Source of the DNA: Fodinicurvata sediminis DSM 21159
GTDB lineage: Bacteria > Pseudomonadota > Alphaproteobacteria > Kiloniellales > DSM-21159
Length of the DNA stretch: 64,000 bases
Direction: 5' to 3'
Assembly: GCF_000420625.1 (NCBI RefSeq)
Contig: NZ_ATVH01000013.1
Span: 62,001 to 126,000, forward strand
Under the pieces are notes generated by a model. It saw only the letters and a list, made by a program, of their open reading frames with translations, made no database searches and was not told the origin of the DNA. The position numbers and the translations under genes were made by a program. Positions 17,195 to 24,461 of the stretch are shown piece by piece; the stretch's first letter is position 1, and each line of letters begins with the position of its first letter.

Positions 17195-18934
17195 TCAGGT
17201 CAGCTGCAGGTCCTTCTGCCCTCCCAGCAGGAAGGTTGATGGGCGCCGGCCGACACCCAAATCCGGAACAGGTGACTGCTGGCGCCAGTTTGGCGCGACT
17301 TCCGGCATGCCGAAGTAATAACCCTGGATCATGTCCAGGCCTTCCCGCGCCAGGTAAGCCGCTTCCTCGGCCTGCTCGGCCCCTTCAGCCAGGGTTTCCA
17401 GCTTGAAGGCGCGCGCCAGGCTCAGCAGGTTGCGCAGGAACAGCTGATTTTCCGGCGAACGGGAGATATTTCGGATGAAGGAGCGGTCGATCTTCACCAG
17501 ATCGACGGTCAGAGCCTTCAGGTGATTGAAGGTACTGAATCCGGCCCCGAAGTCGTCCAGGGCCACACGGCAGCCCAGGTCGCGCACTTGGGCCACGAAA
17601 TGGGCCGTCTCCTCCACATCCAGCAGGGCTGCTGTCTCAGTGATCTCGACGATCAGGCGCCGCGCCACCTGCGGCCGGCCACTCAGGCGCTGGACCAGGG
17701 TGCGCAGCCAATCGTGATCGCCTGCAGTCAGTCCCGAGATGTTGAGCGCCAGCGTGATGGTGGGATGGCGCTCCAGGTCGGAGAGGACCAGGTTCAGCAC
17801 GTGCAGGTCCAACAGGCGCATGAGGCCCAACTGCTCCACGGCGGGAATGAACTGAGCCGCGGGAATCAGGTTGCCCTCGGTATCCTGCAGCCGTGCCAGG
17901 CATTCATGGAAACGCACGGCATGGGTATTGGCATCGACCACGGGCTGATAGGCCAGGCAAAGACGACCATCCGTCAGCGCATTCTTGACGGCATTGCCGA
18001 CTTCCATGCAGGCACGCACCTGTTGGCGATGCTCCTCGGAGATGGAATAGAAGGAGATGCAATCGCGCCCTGACCTCTTGGCATCGAACAACGCGCTTTC
18101 CGCCTTGGCCATCAGGTCCAGGGCATGCCCCTCGCGATCGGCGAACAGCACGCCGCCTATGGACGCCGAGAGGTGCAGTTCGCCGTTGGGGATCGACACG
18201 GGCGCCTCGCGCACACAGTCCCGCAGGGCCAGTGCAACACGGCGCACCTGATCTTCGGGCGTTGCCCTCAGGATCAGGCCGAAACGATCTCCGCCAATGC
18301 GCCCAAGGCAATCATCGGCGTGCAAGGTTTTCTGGATACGCCGCGCGGCCTCGACCAGGACGGCATCACCGGCCTGATAGCCATAGACGGAATTGATACG
18401 CGCCATGGAATCAAGGCCCAGAACCAGGAAAGCACCCTCGGTTTGGTTCGAGAGGTCTTCCTGAAGCATCTCACTCAAGGACAGGCGATTGGGCAGGGCA
18501 GTCAGATCATCCTGGCAGGCCAGGCGTTCCAGGCGTGCCTCCTGGCGTTTGCGTTCGGTCACACGGCGCATCACGCCGGTCAGGATACCGTGTCCTTCAC
18601 CCCCATCCTTCCACATGGCCCCTCGGTCATGCAGCCAATGATAGCCCCCCTGGCCATCCCGGAAACGGTATTCGCAATCATAGTCTCCCTGGCCCAGAAG
18701 GTGATCGTCCAGAATCATCTGCCGCCGCAGACGGTCTTCCTGCGGTAATCTCTCGAGAAAGGCGGACAGGGTGGCGGGAACCTCTTCTTGGGCAAGACCC
18801 AGGCAGGATTCAGGGTTGCCCAACCATTCCAGCGTGCCGCTGGAAAGGTCGAATCGATAGACCAGGTCACCCGCGGTCTCGACCGCACGGTGCCAGTCCT
18901 GCCATTGCGAAGCGCTTTGTTCTTCCGGCGTCAC
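17195..18934 (-). CDS. PAS-GGDEF-EAL protein with degenerate GGDEF
   Basis: This 579-residue cytoplasmic protein has a PAS domain (about 10-125), a GGDEF domain (about 135-295) and an EAL domain (about 310-565), and should act on cyclic di-GMP. The diguanylate cyclase signature is GGDRF near residue 215, with arginine where the catalytic glutamate belongs, so synthesis is unlikely. The phosphodiesterase half keeps its key residues: the first glutamate in HECLAR (ECL instead of EAL), asparagine in LALNISG, glutamate in VEITETA, both aspartates in DDFGAGFS, lysine in VKIDRSF and the AEGAE glutamate. It is probably a c-di-GMP phosphodiesterase whose GGDEF part may sense GTP. It converges on phaR with only 27 bases between the stops. 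Confidence 0.9.
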   Translation of the reverse strand: MTPEEQSASQWQDWHRAVETAGDLVYRFDLSSGTLEWLGNPESCLGLAQEEVPATLSAFLERLPQEDRLRRQMILDDHLLGQGDYDCEYRFRDGQGGYHWLHDRGAMWKDGGEGHGILTGVMRRVTERKRQEARLERLACQDDLTALPNRLSLSEMLQEDLSNQTEGAFLVLGLDSMARINSVYGYQAGDAVLVEAARRIQKTLHADDCLGRIGGDRFGLILRATPEDQVRRVALALRDCVREAPVSIPNGELHLSASIGGVLFADREGHALDLMAKAESALFDAKRSGRDCISFYSISEEHRQQVRACMEVGNAVKNALTDGRLCLAYQPVVDANTHAVRFHECLARLQDTEGNLIPAAQFIPAVEQLGLMRLLDLHVLNLVLSDLERHPTITLALNISGLTAGDHDWLRTLVQRLSGRPQVARRLIVEITETAALLDVEETAHFVAQVRDLGCRVALDDFGAGFSTFNHLKALTVDLVKIDRSFIRNISRSPENQLFLRNLLSLARAFKLETLAEGAEQAEEAAYLAREGLDMIQGYYFGMPEVAPNWRQQSPVPDLGVGRRPSTFLLGGQKDLQLT

Positions 18935-19564
18935 CGCTTTCTACCCCTACCTGGTACAAGCTTTTGTTGACCGCCAATCCTCGCCTTCTTGCGAGCCACT
19001 GTGCGTAAGGAGAAAGGTCAGCATCGATTCCACGTCTTAATAAATCATGAAGTTTCGCCGGACTCTTTGATCGCCAAGTCTCCTGACAAACACAGGGAAC
19101 ATCAGGACAACTTGATACATAGTTTAACTGCATTCTCTGTAGATGGAGGCAAGCCGTCGAGCCATTTGCATGACCAAAAGGCAGGTACCCTCAAGGAGAG
19201 AACATAAATTATACATTCTTATCAGGGCACTAAGGTTCCTGTGACCATATCGTCCCTTTTGCGCCCGAAAAAAGTCACGGCCGCATCTTTCCATCTTGAT
19301 AACAGGGCAGGAGGCGCCTTGGTTCTACCTGTGATTTTTGCCCGCATTACGCGTATAAACCTTGTTTTCTCTTTCATTTTCACTCAAATGCAAGCTTTTC
19401 CAAAAAGCTAAGATCAGCTGTGACAAAAGCGCTCAGTCATAATCACGTATCAGCTATGCATTTTTTGTTTTAACTTTTGGTTGCTTTCACGAATACAAAA
19501 ACGGCATTGTCCACACGTGGTATACAACCTGAAAAGCAACTTCTGCGTTAACTGTCTGAGAATC
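18935..19564. other. AT-rich intergenic region upstream of the XRE regulator
   Basis: This 630-base stretch is clearly richer in A and T than its surroundings, especially 19200-19480. It has many A and T runs and a short inverted repeat, AGCTTTT-CC-AAAAAGCT, at 19393-19409. No protein-coding frame with family-like sequence was seen on either strand. It may hold promoters for the divergent GGDEF/EAL gene and the XRE gene, or a remnant of transferred DNA. Confidence 0.5.
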
Positions 19565-19930
19565 ATGAATATCCGTAACCGCAATATCGAACAGTCCGTC
19601 GGAACACGCATTCGTCAACGCCGGACGGAACTGGGCTATACACAGCAGCAGCTCGCGCAGCGCGTCGGGCTGACCTATCAGCAGATCCACAAGTATGAGC
19701 GCGGCACCAACCGCATATCGGTTGCACGCTTGGTCGACCTTGCCGAAGCGCTGGAGATCGAGGTTGCCTACTTTATTGCGGACATCTCCGCCGAGCAGGC
19801 ACCGCGCCCCCTGACCCAGCAGCGGCTGGGACTGGACATGGCAAGAAACTTCTCGTCGATTTCCGATGCGAATTGTCGTGAAGCCCTGGCACGCCTCTGC
19901 CGGGCCGTGGCCCGGGTGTCAGAAGGCTAA
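19565..19930 (+). CDS. XRE-family transcriptional regulator
   Basis: This small DNA-binding protein of 121 residues has a Cro/C1-type helix-turn-helix at about residues 9-65. The order is typical: VGTRIRQRRTELGYTQQQLA, then GLTYQQIHKYERGTNRISV, then LVDLAEALEIEVAYFI. The remaining C-terminal part is short and helical (NCREALARLCRAVARV). The ATG at 19565 is chosen because the helix-turn-helix begins shortly after it. An in-frame TTG at 19481 would add an unconserved tail. Alphaproteobacterial relatives are numerous and mostly uncharacterised. A long AT-rich region precedes it. The target is unknown. Confidence 0.88.
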   Translation: MNIRNRNIEQSVGTRIRQRRTELGYTQQQLAQRVGLTYQQIHKYERGTNRISVARLVDLAEALEIEVAYFIADISAEQAPRPLTQQRLGLDMARNFSSISDANCREALARLCRAVARVSEG

Positions 19931-19988
19931 GCCGGCGCCAATTAAAAACAGGGCTGTATCCACAGCCACCAGTCAAGTCTCCCCAGGG

Positions 19989-20396
19989 TCAAGTTTCCGT
20001 ACCCACGGGCTCCGAAATCATCTGAACGGCGCCGTCGCGTACAGCATGGAAAAAGCAGTTCGGACGATTCGTGTGACAAGCTGGCCCCGTCTGCTCGACC
20101 AGAAGCAGAACGGCATCTTGGTCACAGTCATAGCGAAACTCGACAAGACGCTGGGCATGTCCGGAACTTTCCCCCTTGCGCCAAAGCGCCTGCCTTGAAC
20201 GCGACCAGTAGCAGGCCCGCCCCCGGCGTAGTGTCTCGGCAACCGCCTGTGCATTCATCCAGGCAAGCATCAGGACTTCGCCACTGTCATGCTGTTGCGC
20301 AATGGCTGGGATCAGGCCTGACTCGTCGAACTTCAGGACAGCAATGACCTTTTCGATAACGTCCTCGCCGACACGAGCCGTGCATTCATCCGTCAT
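19989..20396 (-). CDS. hisI: Phosphoribosyl-AMP cyclohydrolase
   Basis: This zinc enzyme opens the purine ring of phosphoribosyl-AMP in histidine biosynthesis. The 135-residue protein carries the metal motifs YDCDQDAVLLLVEQ (Mg-binding aspartates and a Zn cysteine) and ACHTNRPNCFF (two more Zn cysteines). The middle block ACYWSRSRQALWRKGESSGH is characteristic. The start at 20396 overlaps the stop of the upstream CobW-type GTPase gene by four bases (ATGA), so the two are co-translated. It is the monofunctional type without a HisE domain. No other his genes are in the window. A 30-codon upstream extension is open but lies inside the GTPase gene. Confidence 0.94.
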   Translation of the reverse strand: MTDECTARVGEDVIEKVIAVLKFDESGLIPAIAQQHDSGEVLMLAWMNAQAVAETLRRGRACYWSRSRQALWRKGESSGHAQRLVEFRYDCDQDAVLLLVEQTGPACHTNRPNCFFHAVRDGAVQMISEPVGTET

Positions 20397-21514
20397 TGTC
20401 CTGCCTTGTCTGCTGTTTGGCTGGCCCCCGCCTGCTCGGAGGCTTCGCGTGGACCAGTCAGGGAATCCAGAAGTTTCTCGATCCATTGCTGCGATACGTC
20501 GCGCGTGATGAAGACCAATCGCGTCGAGCGGTCCTCATCCGGCCAGGCCTCCATCCAGACCACCGGGTGAAAGAGATGCTGCACCCCGTGAATCACGGCC
20601 GGCTTCTCGGGCTTCTCCTCGATGTTCACGATCCCCTTCACGCGCAGGACATCAGGGCCTCGATTGGCCATCAGAAGTTCCAGGAAGAGCGAAAAGCCCG
20701 CCCCCGATACCGGTTCTTCACGCACTATGGAGAAAGCCCGAATGCGATCATCGTGGCGATTTACATCGTGCCCATGACCACCAGGCCCATGACCGCCATG
20801 CTCATGATCGCCATGCCCATGGTCATGAGCCGTGCGATAGGCCTCTTCCTGCAGCCAGCGGCGCACATCCTCGCCGCGCGCCTCCAGGGCATAGAAACCG
20901 GCACCGAACAGATCATCAGGCGCGATTTCTCCCATGATGGCGCGTTGCCGTTGCGCCCCGGGATTGAGGCTGGTCAACCTTGCTTCCAGTGCGGCACACG
21001 CCGCCTCCGGAAGGTCGCACTTTGTAATGACCAGGCGGTCGGCGACGGCGGCCTGCTTTACGGCCTCCTCATGCCGGTCAAGGGTCGCAAGACCGTTTAC
21101 GCCGTCAATCACGGTGATCACACCGTCCAGTCGGAAGCGCGCGGCCAATTTCGGATCGTTCATGAGGGTGTGCAGGACCGGTGCCGGATCTGCCAGCCCC
21201 GTGGTTTCGATGACCACGCGCGAGAAAGCTGCCACCTCGCCGTTCTCGCGCTTGGTGAACAGGTCATCCAGCGTCGTGACCAGATCCCAACGCACGGTAC
21301 AGCAGAGACAGCCGCTGTTGAGCTCGACGATCTTCTCTTCGCTGTCAGCCACCAGAACATGGTCCAGGCCGACCTCACCGAACTCGTTGACGATCACGGC
21401 CGTATCCGACAGTTCCGGACAGGACAGCAGATGACGCAACAGGGTGGTCTTCCCGCTGCCCAGGAAGCCCGTCAGGATGGAAACCGGAATCAGAGACAAG
21501 ACATCACCTCGCAT
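20393..21514 (-). CDS. CobW/COG0523-type G3E GTPase, putative metal chaperone
   Basis: GTPases of this family insert metals or maintain metal enzymes. The P-loop TGFLGSGKTTLL lies near residue 12. The CXCC metal motif is in LNSGCLCCTVR. Switch and base-recognition segments ETTGLADPAPV and ITKCDLPE follow. A histidine-rich loop (HDHGHGDHEHGGHG) separates the GTPase from the CobW C-terminal domain. The protein is 373 residues from the ATG at 21514. An upstream ATG at 21565 adds an unconserved tail. The four-base overlap with hisI, a zinc enzyme, suggests zinc supply as a role. That is inference. No Zur-type palindrome was found in the upstream region. Confidence 0.92.
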   Translation of the reverse strand: MRGDVLSLIPVSILTGFLGSGKTTLLRHLLSCPELSDTAVIVNEFGEVGLDHVLVADSEEKIVELNSGCLCCTVRWDLVTTLDDLFTKRENGEVAAFSRVVIETTGLADPAPVLHTLMNDPKLAARFRLDGVITVIDGVNGLATLDRHEEAVKQAAVADRLVITKCDLPEAACAALEARLTSLNPGAQRQRAIMGEIAPDDLFGAGFYALEARGEDVRRWLQEEAYRTAHDHGHGDHEHGGHGPGGHGHDVNRHDDRIRAFSIVREEPVSGAGFSLFLELLMANRGPDVLRVKGIVNIEEKPEKPAVIHGVQHLFHPVVWMEAWPDEDRSTRLVFITRDVSQQWIEKLLDSLTGPREASEQAGASQTADKAGQ

Positions 21515-21831
21515 GACCTGCTGGCTGCGCAGGCCAGCAGGAAGCCTGCAGCCCGGCAACTTCAATTTCTCTCACCTTGAGCCGCAAGTGTAGCGCGCCT
21601 GCCAGGCAGAACAAGGAAGCCCGTCCTGATAGCAGGTTTTGTTGACTGACTTGATGCTGCACGCTTGGCAAACAGTTCTGTCTTCGTATCATGCCGGCGG
21701 TAGGGGTGAACAGCATTCCAGGCTCGGCCGTCGATACCTGCACGCGATGGACAGGGCGACGTTTGGGCCCGATTATATACCCCTCAACCTTGAGAAGTCC
21801 GCCGCAGCACTGCACTGGAGCCACCTGAAGC
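21515..21831. other. Divergent intergenic region between the CobW gene and the 21.8-kb operon
   Basis: No gene was recognised in these 317 bases. A TTATATA element at 21773-21779, about 52 bases before the plus-strand start, could be a -10 box. No convincing -35 element or repressor palindrome was found. Confidence 0.4.
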
Positions 21832-22563
21832 ATGTCCCTGGGTTTTCGCGATCCCTATGAACGCCGCCGCAAACAGCGGCGCTGGACAGTGATCAAGCTG
21901 TTCATCTTCCTGGGATTCCTCGGCGCTGTCGGATGGATGGCCTATGGCATGGGCTTGCAGATCGGCCAGGGCGAAAGCGATGCGCTGCGCCAGCAACTGG
22001 ACGCCAGTCGAGCGCAGGTGCGTACGCTACAGAGCGAGAACGGACGCCTGGAGAACCAGCAGCAGGCCGCCCAGGAACGTGCCAGGCAATTGGAGCAGCG
22101 CTACGAGGAGGACGTTCCGCAAGGTGAAATGGCGCAACTCCTGGACCTCGCTCGGACAAGGATCGAGGAGGGCGTGGATATCGAGCGGCTGGCTTTCGTC
22201 CTCGAATCCGTCAGCCGTGACCGCGATTGCAGCGGCCCCACCGGAAGCCGGCGCTTCCTGGTCAGCACACCGATATTTGCCAACGAGGGAAACAACAGCG
22301 CCAGCTTTGGCGACGGCGCCGTCACCCTCACGGCCATGGGGGACTCGGCCGTGAACGAAGATGGCAACCCCGAGGCCTGGTTCGATCCGGAACAGCCCCT
22401 GAGCGTAACGGCAACGGTTATCGGAGGAGAGGAGTCCCAGTTCGAGGGCGAACTGCCGCTGCATTTCTCTGTGGTGGAATCTAACCGCGAACACCGCTTT
22501 ACGGTTCAGGCGCAGCAGCGCGGCTATGTCGAGGTCACGCACGAACGCTGCAGCTTCCCCTGA
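21832..22563 (+). CDS. Membrane-anchored coiled-coil protein of unknown function
   Basis: I do not recognise this 243-residue protein. It has a basic cytoplasmic N-terminus (DPYERRRKQRRW), one membrane span at about residues 19-40, and a coiled coil at about 45-95 (ASRAQVRTLQSENGRLENQQ onward). Its C-terminal globular part looks beta-rich, with cysteines in DRDCSGP and at the extreme C-terminus (HERCSFP) that could form a disulfide outside the cytoplasm. The start at 21832 has TGGAG about 12 bases upstream. It ends 14 bases before a glycosyltransferase gene and probably shares its transcript. Its topology resembles other single-span periplasmic scaffold proteins, but no function can be assigned. 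Confidence 0.8.
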   Translation: MSLGFRDPYERRRKQRRWTVIKLFIFLGFLGAVGWMAYGMGLQIGQGESDALRQQLDASRAQVRTLQSENGRLENQQQAAQERARQLEQRYEEDVPQGEMAQLLDLARTRIEEGVDIERLAFVLESVSRDRDCSGPTGSRRFLVSTPIFANEGNNSASFGDGAVTLTAMGDSAVNEDGNPEAWFDPEQPLSVTATVIGGEESQFEGELPLHFSVVESNREHRFTVQAQQRGYVEVTHERCSFP

Positions 22564-22577
22564 GTCCCAACTGCAAC

Positions 22578-23270
22578 GTGCCCAGCCTTTCGGTCATAAT
22601 TCCCACATACAATGCAGGCAAACAGCTGGCGGCCTGTCTGGACAGCCTGCTGGCGCAGCGCGTGACTGCGCGTGAGCAGGAAGTGGAAATCATTGTCTCC
22701 GATGGCGGCTCGAGCGATGAAACGCTTCAATTGGCGCACACTTGGAACTGCCGCCTTATGGAGGGACCACCCGGGCGGGGCGGACAGCTGCACAGGGGCG
22801 CACAGGCAGCCGTCGGCGAGTGGCTGTTCTTCCTGCACGCGGATTGCCAATTGCCAGCCGACTGGCCAACGCCCCTCCAGACCTTCCTGGCAGATGAGAA
22901 AAATCGGGAGAGGGCGGGTTACGGACGACTGCATTTCGCCAGTTCAAAATCCGCGGCCCGGCGCGTGGAGCGCCTGGCCAACTGGCGCACCGAAACGCTG
23001 GGACTGCCCTATGGCGACCAGGGCCTGCTCATACACAGCTCTGCCTATAACAGGCTGGGCGGCTATCGCGACATCCCTCTCATGGAGGATGTGGACCTTG
23101 TCCGGCGGCTTGGACGCAAGCACCTGAAGCCTCTGGACCTGGAGGTGACGACTTCCGCCGAGAAGTACGAGCAGCAGGGCTGGTGGAAACGCCCCAGCCT
23201 CAATCTCTGCCGGCTTGCCCTCTTCCTGCTGGGGGCGTCTCCGGAACGCCTGGCGCGAGGATACCGATGA
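22578..23270 (+). CDS. TIGR04283-type glycosyltransferase (arsenosugar-associated family)
   Basis: This family 2 (GT-A) glycosyltransferase has 230 residues. It shows the N-terminal SVIIPTYN strand, IVSDGGSSDET with the nucleotide-binding aspartate, the GPPGRGGQLHRGA loop, the metal-binding FLHADCQLP and the acceptor-site segment MEDVDLVRRLGR. The PGRGGQ loop and HAD motif are typical of the TIGR04283 group, named for its link to arsenosugar synthesis. The start is GTG at 22578. It precedes and overlaps by four bases a TIGR04282-type gene, the usual partner. The arsenic genes arsM and arsS are not in the window, so involvement with arsenic is uncertain. Confidence 0.88.
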   Translation: MPSLSVIIPTYNAGKQLAACLDSLLAQRVTAREQEVEIIVSDGGSSDETLQLAHTWNCRLMEGPPGRGGQLHRGAQAAVGEWLFFLHADCQLPADWPTPLQTFLADEKNRERAGYGRLHFASSKSAARRVERLANWRTETLGLPYGDQGLLIHSSAYNRLGGYRDIPLMEDVDLVRRLGRKHLKPLDLEVTTSAEKYEQQGWWKRPSLNLCRLALFLLGASPERLARGYR

Positions 23271-23869
23271 GATCGCCCGCTCGCCTGGTCATCATGGCGC
23301 GACAGCCCCTTTTCGGAACGGGAAAGCGGCGTCTGGCCGCTCAATGCGGGGAATTGGCCGCCTGGCAGTTTCAAAGACGGAACCTGGATCGGCTGGTCCG
23401 AAAGCTCGGGAACGACCCACGCTGGCGGCTGGAGCTGGCGCTCACCCCACATTCAGCCCATGCGCCGATCCCTCCGGCCCGGCATTTTCCCCGCCACCGC
23501 CAACAGGCGGGAGACCTGGGCCAGCGGATCCTGGGGGAACTCTTTCCCCCTCATCGGAAAACGATTCCCGGACCCTGCCTGGTCATCGGCGCCGATATTG
23601 CCGCCGTTCGCCCCCGTCACATCCTGCGTGCCCTCAGGGCAGTGCACCGCTGCGACTGGGTCTTGGGACCGGCCGAAGATGGCGGCTTCTGGCTGATCGG
23701 CACAAGAGTGAACAGACGCAAGGCACCAGACTTCACAGGAGTACCCTGGGGAACGGCACAGGCTTTCGAGATCGTGCGGCAACGCCTGCCGGGAAGCTGC
23801 GCCCTGGTCGACAGGCTGTACGACGTCGACGAGGCCAGCGACCTGGAGCGCTGGCGACATGAGGGCTGA
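23267..23869 (+). CDS. TIGR04282-type glycosyltransferase (DUF2064)
   Basis: This 200-residue protein belongs to the DUF2064 nucleotidyl/glycosyltransferase-like family that accompanies TIGR04283 proteins. The start, LVIMARQPLFGTGKRRLAA, corresponds to the family nucleotide-binding loop. LVIGADIAAVRPRHIL replaces the common IGxDxP motif. The segment GPAEDGGFWLIG is strongly conserved in the family. The ATG at 23267 overlaps the TGA of the preceding gene (ATGA), so translation is coupled. The partner gene and an unknown membrane protein complete a three-gene unit. The sugar donor and acceptor are unknown. Confidence 0.87.
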   Translation: MRSPARLVIMARQPLFGTGKRRLAAQCGELAAWQFQRRNLDRLVRKLGNDPRWRLELALTPHSAHAPIPPARHFPRHRQQAGDLGQRILGELFPPHRKTIPGPCLVIGADIAAVRPRHILRALRAVHRCDWVLGPAEDGGFWLIGTRVNRRKAPDFTGVPWGTAQAFEIVRQRLPGSCALVDRLYDVDEASDLERWRHEG

Positions 23870-23882
23870 GACGCGCTGGGCT

Positions 23883-24419
23883 TCAGGCCAACTGTTCGCG
23901 CAGGCGAGGCATCAATTCCACAAGGTTGCAGGGGCGATGCCGGCTGTCCAGCTGGGGACGGAGCACCTCTTCCCAGCCATCGCGACAAGCGCCCGGAGAG
24001 CCTGGCAGGGCGAAGAGATAGGTGCCATTGGCCACACCGCCCAGCGCCCGTGACTGCAGAGTCGAGGTTCCGATCTTCTGGTAGCTGATCCAGCGGAACA
24101 ATTCGCCGAATCCCTCGATCTCCTTTTCAAGAACGCCCCGAAAGGCCTCGGGCGTGACATCCCGGCCGGTGACGCCCGTACCGCCGGTGGAGATCACCAC
24201 ATCCACTTCGGGCGTCGCGATACAGCCGTTCAGAAACGCCGTGATCGCGTCCACCTCATCCCGGCAGATCTCGCGCCGTACGACATGATGGCCATCACGT
24301 CGGATCATCTCCTCCAGGCGGTCTCCGGACTTGTCCTCAGCCCGCGAACGACTGTCGGAGACCGTCAGGATGGCTATGTTCACCGAGAGAAACGGCAGGC
24401 TTTCGTCAATGGGTGCCAT
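23883..24419 (-). CDS. moaB: Molybdenum cofactor biosynthesis protein B
   Basis: MoaB binds molybdopterin and, in some bacteria, adenylylates it. The 178-residue sequence has the family core: ILTVSDSRSRAEDKSGDRL near the N-terminus, STGGTGVTGRDVTPEAF in the middle and the FALPGSPGACRDGW segment at the end. It ends within the normal length range. It follows the lytic transglycosylase gene on the same strand by 42 bases. Its 3' end converges on the glycosyltransferase gene with 13 bases between stops. No other molybdenum cofactor genes are visible in the window. Confidence 0.94.
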   Translation of the reverse strand: MAPIDESLPFLSVNIAILTVSDSRSRAEDKSGDRLEEMIRRDGHHVVRREICRDEVDAITAFLNGCIATPEVDVVISTGGTGVTGRDVTPEAFRGVLEKEIEGFGELFRWISYQKIGTSTLQSRALGGVANGTYLFALPGSPGACRDGWEEVLRPQLDSRHRPCNLVELMPRLREQLA

Positions 24420-24461
24420 GCGGCCTGATCCTTCGCCACCACGCCCCCTGCGAGGGGCCTT

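Noticed and set aside
19393-19409. Inverted repeat AGCTTTT/AAAAAGCT as a terminator
   Set aside because: Too short, no GC-rich stem and no gene ending nearby.
24443-24458. GCCCC/GGGGC hairpin between slt and moaB
   Set aside because: Only five base pairs and no U-tract on the transcribed strand.
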